Origin: Angelakisella sp.
GTDB taxonomy: Bacteria; Bacillota; Clostridia; Oscillospirales; Ruminococcaceae
DNA: 64,000 nucleotides
Assembly: GCA_020024555.1 (NCBI GenBank)
Contig: JAHHTQ010000004.1
Span: 1 to 64,000 of the forward strand
Direction of reading: 5' to 3'
Numbering within the stretch: the stretch's first letter is position 1; each line of letters opens with the position of its first letter. A program made the position numbers and the translations under genes. Below the pieces are notes generated by a model. It searched no databases, had not been told where the DNA came from, and saw only the letters and a program-made list of their open reading frames with translations. This document shows, one piece after another, positions 28,018 to 34,811 of this stretch.

Positions 28018-28362
28018 TTATTGTAAAAGACCGGCAACACAGATATTAACATCTGATACGACTATTCCTGTCATATTTTGTATAGACTCTTTAACAACTG
28101 ACTGCAATTTTTTTGCAAATGCTCTGATATTTACATCTTCTCCTATAAGAAGTCTTACGTTCACCTTTGCAACACCGTCTTTTATCTCTACACTTACAGG
28201 TTTAATACTTTGTTTTTCTATAAGTGATACCAAATTTGACTTTACAGATACCGGCTCCAAAGAAACCAGCTCGCCTAAATCTTTTATTGAATATTCAACA
28301 ATAGAAGATACTACCTCATAAGAAATCTTTAAATTACCCTTTGCTTTTGTTTTTTCTTGCAT
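28018..28362 (-). CDS. Asp23/Gls24-family protein (YqhY-like)
   Basis: A 114-residue Asp23/Gls24 protein with ISYEVVSSIVEYSIKDLGELVSLEP at the start. In Bacillus the equivalent, YqhY, lies beside nusB and accBC and affects acetyl-CoA carboxylase. The same nusB linkage is seen here without acc genes. GGAGGT precedes the ATG, and a promoter lies immediately upstream. Confidence 0.92.
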   Translation of the reverse strand: MQEKTKAKGNLKISYEVVSSIVEYSIKDLGELVSLEPVSVKSNLVSLIEKQSIKPVSVEIKDGVAKVNVRLLIGEDVNIRAFAKKLQSVVKESIQNMTGIVVSDVNICVAGLLQ

Positions 28363-28407
28363 ATTAAATACCTCCTAAAAGTATATGTATTTTACTACCT
28401 TACTCTT

Positions 28408-28435
28408 ATTATACCATTTTTTTTGAAAGACACAA
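28408..28435 (-). promoter_or_regulatory. Promoter of asp23-nusB
   Basis: TTGTGT (28430-28435) and a consensus TATAAT (28408-28413) have a 16-bp spacer. The promoter begins where spoIIIAH ends, separating the sporulation gene from the downstream housekeeping genes. Confidence 0.65.
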
Positions 28436-28996
28436 CTATTTTATTTCAATTATTGAAATTTTTTCATTTGGTATTGTAATTTCTCCCAAAATTACATCTT
28501 TTATTTGTAAAACTTCACTATCTGTTAAATTGTCGCTCTTTACAAGAACATCTATTTTTTCGGGTTCAAGATAAACCATACATTCATTGAAGCCTTTTGC
28601 TTTTATAAGATTTTCTATCTTGCTTTCTTTCTCAATGGATTTCGCTAAGTTTGTAGCTTCCATTGTAAGCTTTTTTAATTCCGCTGTACTCAAATTTGCA
28701 TCTTCCAGCATATATTTCATAGCTTCAACAGCCTCATCACGTGATTTTGTTCTTGATAACTTTGCTTCGGCAAAATAAGCCTCGCCATAGTTTGCGGGTT
28801 CATCTTCTTTTGTTGATAAATTTTCGTTTGATGTCTGTGTATTTTGCACTTGTACAGTGCCTTCTTCCATAATAACACCGTCATTGTGTTTTACGTACTC
28901 CCAGTTTAGATATACTGCCAAACTAAGTGTTAAGATTAAAGCTGATAATATAATGTGTTTTTTGGATAAAATCACGTTTATTTTTGGTTTTTTCAT
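28436..28996 (-). CDS. spoIIIAH: Stage III sporulation protein SpoIIIAH-like
   Basis: A 186-residue protein with one N-terminal membrane segment (about 14-30), a low-complexity spacer and a C-terminal ring-building domain (about 75-186, with RDEAVEAMKYML and ESKIENLIKAKGFNECMVYL). SpoIIIAH in the mother cell binds SpoIIQ across the forespore membranes. The genes spoIIIAA-AG that normally precede it are not in the window, where a flavin reductase lies upstream instead. GGAGG precedes the ATG. Confidence 0.88.
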   Translation of the reverse strand: MKKPKINVILSKKHIILSALILTLSLAVYLNWEYVKHNDGVIMEEGTVQVQNTQTSNENLSTKEDEPANYGEAYFAEAKLSRTKSRDEAVEAMKYMLEDANLSTAELKKLTMEATNLAKSIEKESKIENLIKAKGFNECMVYLEPEKIDVLVKSDNLTDSEVLQIKDVILGEITIPNEKISIIEIK

Positions 28997-29025
28997 AAAT
29001 TTCCCTCCACAATAATATTAATTTT

Positions 29026-29054
29026 GCGGATACATAAACATTAATATTATCCGC
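29026..29054. repeat. Inverted repeat between flavin reductase and spoIIIAH
   Basis: GCGGATA/TATCCGC arms (29026-29032, 29048-29054) can form a hairpin after the flavin reductase gene. The T tracts on either side are short, so it is only a possible terminator. Confidence 0.4.
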
Positions 29055-29096
29055 TTTTCATTATATAATATTATTTATCAGAGAAAAATATGACTG

Positions 29097-29693
29097 TTAT
29101 TTTTTCTTCTTGCCTGCGTTTTTGCCGTTTTTGGTTTTCTTCTTTACAGAATATCCAAAAGTTCCTATACTTTCACCTATCTTATAGTATTGTCCATGCG
29201 CAAACGCAATAGGCTTACTTCTATTAAAACATAACTTTCCTGTTTTATCAAGTAAATCTTCATCAACATTCACACTGACAATATCAGCCAAAAACATATC
29301 GTGCGAACCCAGTTTTATTTTATCGGTAACTCTACATTCCAAATTTATCGGGCTTTCCAAAAGCATAGGGGCTGATACGTTCGGCGCTTGTTCCGGCGTC
29401 AAATTCATTTCTTTAAATTTATTCATATTTCTGCCCGAACGAACTCCGCAAAAATCAACTGCTCTGACTAATTTTTCGGTGGGAATATTTATTACAAATT
29501 CACCGCTTTTTTCAATCAGCTCATAAGAATACCTTTCGGGACGTACGGATATATATGTTTTCGGTGGTATTGTATTTATAATACCTGTCCATGCAACAGT
29601 AAATATATTAGGATTTTCCACTGTTCCGCAAGTTATAAGTGTAGGTGGAATAGGTCCCAATAGAGTACTGCCTCGCCATACTTGTTTTGACAT
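29097..29693 (-). CDS. Flavin reductase-like FMN-binding protein
   Basis: A 198-residue split-barrel protein of the flavin reductase family (PLGPIPPTLITCGT-type start, NIFTVAWTGIINTIPPKTYISVRP, then GSHDMFLADIVSV). In anaerobes such proteins are FMN-binding flavoredoxins or reductases of unknown partner. It ends in a very basic tail of about 18 residues. The ATG at 29693 is preceded by GGGAG. No related redox genes are adjacent. Confidence 0.85.
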   Translation of the reverse strand: MSKQVWRGSTLLGPIPPTLITCGTVENPNIFTVAWTGIINTIPPKTYISVRPERYSYELIEKSGEFVINIPTEKLVRAVDFCGVRSGRNMNKFKEMNLTPEQAPNVSAPMLLESPINLECRVTDKIKLGSHDMFLADIVSVNVDEDLLDKTGKLCFNRSKPIAFAHGQYYKIGESIGTFGYSVKKKTKNGKNAGKKKK

Positions 29694-29832
29694 TATTATA
29701 ATATTCTCCCTTTCTGTTATTTTGCCAAAATTTATTTTTATAAAGATATGTATAATAGCAATATAAATGCCCATAATATTATTACTGATTTACAAATTTT
29801 ATTTATGCGTTTGCTTTTTGTAAATCAAACCA

Positions 29833-29868
29833 AGCCTTTAAAGTATTATCTTTAAAGGCTGTTTTTTT
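29833..29868. terminator. Terminator after the topoisomerase operon
   Basis: A perfect 11-bp stem (AGCCTTTAAAG with CTTTAAAGGCT, 29833-29860) lies right after the minus-strand topoisomerase A stop. The best T run is on the plus strand. On the minus strand the following sequence is only moderately T-rich. Confidence 0.65.
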
Positions 29869-29869
29869 A

Positions 29870-32110
29870 TTATTTGCCACCAAATGAAAGTTGTTCTGCC
29901 TGTTCTTTTATTACCGTTCCCACTGCCGGCAAATTCTTTGTACGAAGTCTGTGTTCACCATCAATACTTCCGCCTGTATATGTTTTTGCAGAAAGTATCC
30001 TTATACCGCTTTTCATTGTCATTGCCTGTATGCCCTGTGTGTCTTTTGTTGTCTTGACGCTGACCATAGCGGTATTTACAATCAAATTTCTGTTTGCGCT
30101 TGAAGTTAATAAAATTTCCTTTTCTTTACGTATGCAATCTATATATACAAGCGGAGATTTTACAGAATATGCTTTTATTAGTTTTTTACGATTGTTTACT
30201 GTTTGATATGAAGACAGAGTAACCCTTGCTATCTTTCCGTTTTCAAAAACAAACAGCATATCTCCCGCATAGTCAGATGTTACAAGCATATATATAGGCG
30301 CTTCATCAGTATCCATACCAAGCTTTGACGGTAGATATTCACCCAACACACTCGCCTTTGTGTCCTCAAATTCAAATGCGCGGGTTTTATATACCTGTCC
30401 CATATTCGTAAAGAACAAAATATGCACATCATTTTGACTGTCTACTTCTGTTATAATCTCATCACCGTCTTTTAGCTTATGCTCGCCCGACATTCTGTAC
30501 GACAACGGAGTAATCTTTTTAAAATATCCGTCTTTTGTAAAGAAAAGTTTTACAGGATAGTTTTGTATCTTTTCCTCTTCACTCTCCACAGAATCATCAA
30601 AGTCATATACTATCTCTGTCTTTCTCTCCTGTCCAAAGTTCTTTGCAACAGCTTTCAGTTGTTCGATAATTATTTTGTCTATCTTTGATTTACTGTTAAG
30701 CGTATCTTCCATTTCTGCTATTTCATCACGTAAGGACTCTATTTCATCTGTGCGTTTTAATATATATTCTCTGTTTAATTGACGGAGTTTTATTTCCGAT
30801 ACAAATTCAGCTTGCTTTTCATCAATGCCGAAACCAATCATCAAATTTGGCAATACATCTTGTTCTTCTTCCGTCTCTCTTATTATCTTGATTGCCTTAT
30901 CTATATCTAAGAGTATTTTTTTAAGTCCTTTTAATAGGTGTAACTTCTCCTTTTTCTTTTCAAGGTCAAAGGCTATGCCACGTTTTACGCAACCACGTCT
31001 AAACTCTGTCCACTCATCAAGAATCGTACCAACACCCATTACTTGCGGAGTACCACCGATAAGCACATTGAAATTACAGGAAAAAGTAGCCTCCAAACCT
31101 GTGTTTTTATATAGTTTTTGCATTAGTTTGTCTGCGTCGACGCCACGTTTTAGGTCTATTGTCAGTTTTAAACCGGATAAATCCGTTTCGTCTCTTACAT
31201 CAACGATTTCCCGAATTTTACCGCTCTTTACTTGGTCAACAATCTTATCTACTATAACTTCTATTGTTGAAGTAGGTGGGATTTCCGTAATATCAATGCA
31301 GTTGTTCGCCCTATCATAGATATATTTGCTGCGAATACGAACCGTACCTTTACCTGTTGAGTAAATTTTATTCAGTTCATCTTCATCGTAAAGCAGATAT
31401 CCGCCACTTGCAAAATCAGGGGCTTTTAATGTGTCAAGTATAACAGCATCGGGATTTTTTATTCTCGCTATTGTCGTATTGCAAAGTTCTTTTAAATTAA
31501 ATGATGCTATATTACTCGCCATACCTACCGCTATACCTGTATTTATATTTGCAAGTATTGTCGGAAATGTTACAGGGAGCAGCGACGGCTCTTTCATTGT
31601 GCTGTCATAATTATCTACAAAATCTACTGTATCCTTGTCTATATCCGAAAATATCTGTGCGCATATTTTTTCAAGTTTCGCCTCTGTATAACGAGATGCG
31701 GCAAACGCCATATCCCGTGAATAAGACTTACCGAAGTTACCCTTACTATCGACAAAGGGGCAAAGAAGCGCGTCATAACCCCTTGAAAGTCTTACCATAG
31801 TTTCATAAATAGACATATCGCCATGCGGATTTAAGCGCATAGTCTGTCCGACAATATTTGCAGATTTTATTCTGTTTCCGTTAAGTAGCCCCATTTTATA
31901 CATAGTATAAAGTATTTTTCTGTGCGAAGGCTTAAAACCGTCTATTTCCGGAATAGCGCGTGACACTATGACGCTCATAGCATAGGGCATATAGTTTGTT
32001 TTCAAAGTGTCCGCTATCGGTTGCTCTATTACCAGTCCGGCATTTTCAATATATCCTGACAGTGCATTTTTCTTTGCACTTTTATCGCTGTCTGTTGTTT
32101 TTTTTGCCAC
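29870..32110 (-). CDS. Divergent type IIA topoisomerase A subunit (topoisomerase IV-like)
   Basis: A 746-residue DNA-cleaving subunit. The 5Y-CAP domain holds the catalytic Tyr in AASRYTEAKL (Y141). No QRRGGKG GyrA box is visible in the C-terminal domain, which argues for a topoisomerase IV-type enzyme rather than gyrase. The residues matching GyrA Ser83 and Asp87 are M99 and E103 (HGDMSIYET). The start is GTG with GGAGGAGG upstream. Its B subunit lies two genes upstream, with pncC between. A housekeeping gyrase presumably exists elsewhere. Confidence 0.9.
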   Translation of the reverse strand: MAKKTTDSDKSAKKNALSGYIENAGLVIEQPIADTLKTNYMPYAMSVIVSRAIPEIDGFKPSHRKILYTMYKMGLLNGNRIKSANIVGQTMRLNPHGDMSIYETMVRLSRGYDALLCPFVDSKGNFGKSYSRDMAFAASRYTEAKLEKICAQIFSDIDKDTVDFVDNYDSTMKEPSLLPVTFPTILANINTGIAVGMASNIASFNLKELCNTTIARIKNPDAVILDTLKAPDFASGGYLLYDEDELNKIYSTGKGTVRIRSKYIYDRANNCIDITEIPPTSTIEVIVDKIVDQVKSGKIREIVDVRDETDLSGLKLTIDLKRGVDADKLMQKLYKNTGLEATFSCNFNVLIGGTPQVMGVGTILDEWTEFRRGCVKRGIAFDLEKKKEKLHLLKGLKKILLDIDKAIKIIRETEEEQDVLPNLMIGFGIDEKQAEFVSEIKLRQLNREYILKRTDEIESLRDEIAEMEDTLNSKSKIDKIIIEQLKAVAKNFGQERKTEIVYDFDDSVESEEEKIQNYPVKLFFTKDGYFKKITPLSYRMSGEHKLKDGDEIITEVDSQNDVHILFFTNMGQVYKTRAFEFEDTKASVLGEYLPSKLGMDTDEAPIYMLVTSDYAGDMLFVFENGKIARVTLSSYQTVNNRKKLIKAYSVKSPLVYIDCIRKEKEILLTSSANRNLIVNTAMVSVKTTKDTQGIQAMTMKSGIRILSAKTYTGGSIDGEHRLRTKNLPAVGTVIKEQAEQLSFGGK

Positions 32111-32143
32111 AGTTTTTCCTCCTCCATTCCGCCAAAAAGATTT

Positions 32144-32629
32144 TTAATAATATTTCACTGTCTCCTGTAAGAGTAACAGCGCTGTTTTAACTGCCACTTT
32201 TCTTATTTCGTCACGACTCTCGTTTCCTTGCAACTGTTTGCTTAATTCAACTGTCTTTTTAAAATTTTCGCTGTAAACCGAAACATAAACCATACCCACC
32301 GGCTTATTTTCCGATGGATTTGGTCCTGCGTTTCCGGTAACGGCAACACCTATTTTTACATTCATTTTTTCACATATATTGCGCGCCATTTCCTCAGCCG
32401 TTTCCTGTGATATTGCCGAATATTCTTCCAGTGTTTCTTTTTTTACACCCAAAATTTTATTTTTGATTTCGTTATTATACGTTACCATTCCACCGTAAAA
32501 TATTGCTGAAACACCCGAAACCTGTGTAACTGTTGCTGAAATTAAACCACCCGTACAGCTTTCCGCTGTTGCAAAGGTAAGCCCTTTTTCTCTTAATAAA
32601 AATACTGTTTCTTCTGCTAATTTTTTCAC
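32144..32629 (-). CDS. pncC: PncC/CinA C-terminal-type nicotinamide-nucleotide amidase
   Basis: A 161-residue stand-alone CinA C-terminal domain. The start contains TAESCTGGLISATVTQVSG with the nucleophile Ser, followed by GGMVTYNNEIK and VTGNAGPNPSENKPVGMVYV. Such enzymes deamidate nicotinamide mononucleotide in NAD salvage. NMN is the by-product of NAD-dependent DNA ligase. The usual GIAGPGG segment is altered to GNAGPNP. The start is GTG with AAAGGTGA upstream. The gene sits between the topoisomerase B and A subunit genes, an unusual placement. Confidence 0.88.
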   Translation of the reverse strand: MKKLAEETVFLLREKGLTFATAESCTGGLISATVTQVSGVSAIFYGGMVTYNNEIKNKILGVKKETLEEYSAISQETAEEMARNICEKMNVKIGVAVTGNAGPNPSENKPVGMVYVSVYSENFKKTVELSKQLQGNESRDEIRKVAVKTALLLLQETVKYY

Positions 32630-32646
32630 TTAATATCACCTTTGTT

Positions 32647-34632
32647 TTATGAAATATCGGCTTTTTCCAAATACATTCCGCCATATTTTGAAATATAGTC
32701 TTTTCTTCCCTGTAAATTATCGCCAAGCAAAATATCAAATATTTCGGTAGTTGTAGCTACGTCATTCGGCGTAACTTTTATAAGGCGACGTGTCTTTGGA
32801 TTCATTGTTGTAAGCCACATCATTTCAGGCTCATTTTCGCCCAAACCTTTTGAACGTTGCAAAGTATACTTTTGATTTTTAAGCTTCGCGCATATTTCTT
32901 CTTTCTCTTTTTGGTCATAGGCAAAATAAGTATTGTCCTTTGTTGTTATCTCGTAAAGAGGAGATTCCGCAATATATACATAACCCTTTTCTATAAGCGT
33001 AGGCGTCAGTCTATACAACATTGTAAGTATCAATGTTCTAATCTGAAATCCGTCAACATCGGCATCGGTACATATTACTATCTTGTTCCAACGCAGTCCG
33101 TCCAAATCAAAAGAATTAAGTTCCTTGTTTGCTTTTGATTTTACTTCCACACCGCAACCCATTACTTTAAGTAAATCTGTTATAATATCATTTTTAAATA
33201 TCTTGTCATAATCAGTCTTTAAACAGTTAAGTATCTTTCCCCTTACAGGCATAATGCCCTGAAATTCCGAATCTCTGCCAAGTTTGCAAGAGCCAAGAGC
33301 CGAATCACCCTCAACTATATACAGTTCTCTGCGAGACGTATCCTTTGTTCTGCAATCTACAAACTTTTGCACTCTGTTTGATAAATCAATATTACCCGCA
33401 AGTTTCTTTTTTAAATTTAAACGGGTTTTTTCGGCATTTTCACGACTGCGTTTATTAATAAGCACTTGCTCGGCTATTCTGTTTGCGTCATCTGGATTTT
33501 CAACAAAATAAACTTCTAACTGATGTTTTAAAAATTCAGTCATACATTCGTATATAAATTTATTTGTAATTGACTTCTTTGTCTGATTTTCATAAGAAGT
33601 CTGTGTCGAAAATGATGATGAAACAAGAATTAAGCAGTCTTCTATATCCTGATAAGTTATCTTTGATTCATTTTTAAGATACTTATTTCCTTGTTTTAGG
33701 TATCTGTCTATTTGATAAACTGTGGCAATTTTAACCGCGCGCTCGGGGCTGCCGCCATACTCCAAATGACTGGAATTATGATAATACTCCGTTATATGAA
33801 ATTTATTTGAAAAACAGAGCGCTACATTCAAAAGTACTTTATAGTCATCTTTATCTTCTCTGTCTCGTCCCTCTCGTTCTCCCGACCACATCTGAACCGG
33901 CGACAGCATTTCTCCCTGCGCAAGTTCAGAACAGTAGTCCTCAATGCCTCTTTCATAATAAAATACTTCTTCTGTTTTTTCTCCATTGTCATCTTCAAAT
34001 GACAAAACAAGTTGCAAACCATTATTGACAACGGCTTGCTTTTTCATTACATCAACAAAATAATCCTTTTTTATGTCTATATCGGTAAACACATCGAGAT
34101 CGGGTTTCCAACGGATTTTTGTACCTGTTTGCTTATCATTTGTCTTTTGCTTTTGCAGTCCGCCGACGTTTTCACCTTTTTCAAAGCGCAAATTATATCT
34201 ATAACCGTCACGTATAACTTCAACGTCCATATATTCAGACGAATACTGCGTTGCGCATAGACCAAGTCCGTTTAGTCCCAATGAGAACTCATAGCTATCC
34301 GCACCTTTTGAATACTTACCGCCCGCGTATAGCTCGCAAAAAACAAGTTCCCAGTTATACTTTTGCTCATTATTATTAAAATCTACCGGACAACCGCGTC
34401 CGAAATCCTGTATTTGTATAGAACCGTCTTTTAATCGGCTCACAATAATTTTATCCCCATAACCTTGTCTTGCCTCATCAATAGAGTTTGACAATATTTC
34501 AAATACAGAATGCTGACAACCCTCTATGCCGTCTGAACCAAATATTACACCGGGTCTTTTCCGTACTCGGTCAGCGCCTTTTAATGAGGATATGCTCTCA
34601 TTATCATATTTTGCTTTTGACTTTGCTGTCAT
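32647..34632 (-). CDS. Divergent type IIA topoisomerase B subunit (topoisomerase IV-like)
   Basis: A 661-residue ATPase and toprim subunit. The GHKL ATPase has ILSNSIDEARQG and LGLNGLG in place of the usual EIVDNSIDEA and LHGVG. The toprim domain has IVEGDSALGS and CTDADVDGFQIRT instead of EGDSAGGS and TDADVDGSHIRT. All acidic catalytic residues remain, so it should be active but belongs to a diverged paralogue group. I favour the ATG at 34632, with AAGGAG 12 bases upstream. It heads an operon with pncC and the A subunit. Confidence 0.9.
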   Translation of the reverse strand: MTAKSKAKYDNESISSLKGADRVRKRPGVIFGSDGIEGCQHSVFEILSNSIDEARQGYGDKIIVSRLKDGSIQIQDFGRGCPVDFNNNEQKYNWELVFCELYAGGKYSKGADSYEFSLGLNGLGLCATQYSSEYMDVEVIRDGYRYNLRFEKGENVGGLQKQKTNDKQTGTKIRWKPDLDVFTDIDIKKDYFVDVMKKQAVVNNGLQLVLSFEDDNGEKTEEVFYYERGIEDYCSELAQGEMLSPVQMWSGEREGRDREDKDDYKVLLNVALCFSNKFHITEYYHNSSHLEYGGSPERAVKIATVYQIDRYLKQGNKYLKNESKITYQDIEDCLILVSSSFSTQTSYENQTKKSITNKFIYECMTEFLKHQLEVYFVENPDDANRIAEQVLINKRSRENAEKTRLNLKKKLAGNIDLSNRVQKFVDCRTKDTSRRELYIVEGDSALGSCKLGRDSEFQGIMPVRGKILNCLKTDYDKIFKNDIITDLLKVMGCGVEVKSKANKELNSFDLDGLRWNKIVICTDADVDGFQIRTLILTMLYRLTPTLIEKGYVYIAESPLYEITTKDNTYFAYDQKEKEEICAKLKNQKYTLQRSKGLGENEPEMMWLTTMNPKTRRLIKVTPNDVATTTEIFDILLGDNLQGRKDYISKYGGMYLEKADIS

Positions 34633-34717
34633 CTGCCCAAACAACTCCTTGATTTATATTATTAAATAAAAGTATTGATTTTCCCAAACCCGAAAAACCT
34701 ATAACCGCTATTTTCAC
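34604..34717 (-). pseudogene. Possible P-loop kinase N-terminal remnant
   Basis: A 37-codon frame starting at GTG 34717 reads VKIAVIGFSGLGKS, a good match to the N-terminus and Walker A of adenylate-kinase-like topology-modulation (FlaR-type) P-loop proteins. It then loses similarity and stops inside the topoisomerase B gene in another frame. It could be the truncated remnant of a former gene, a short leader peptide, or chance. No usual ribosome binding site is present. Confidence 0.4.
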
Positions 34718-34750
34718 ACTGTCTTCTTTTTAAAAAAACATATAGTATAG

Positions 34751-34779
34751 ATTATGACGGTATATAATGCTTTTGTCAA
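34751..34779 (-). promoter_or_regulatory. Promoter of the topoisomerase operon
   Basis: TTGACA (34774-34779) and CATAAT (34751-34756) have a 17-bp spacer. A 9-bp inverted repeat (34757-34765 with 34795-34803) brackets the -35 and could be an operator or a weak uvrA terminator. Confidence 0.7.
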
Positions 34780-34811
34780 GTGAAAAAAGTCAAAATATAC
34801 CGTTATTTTAC

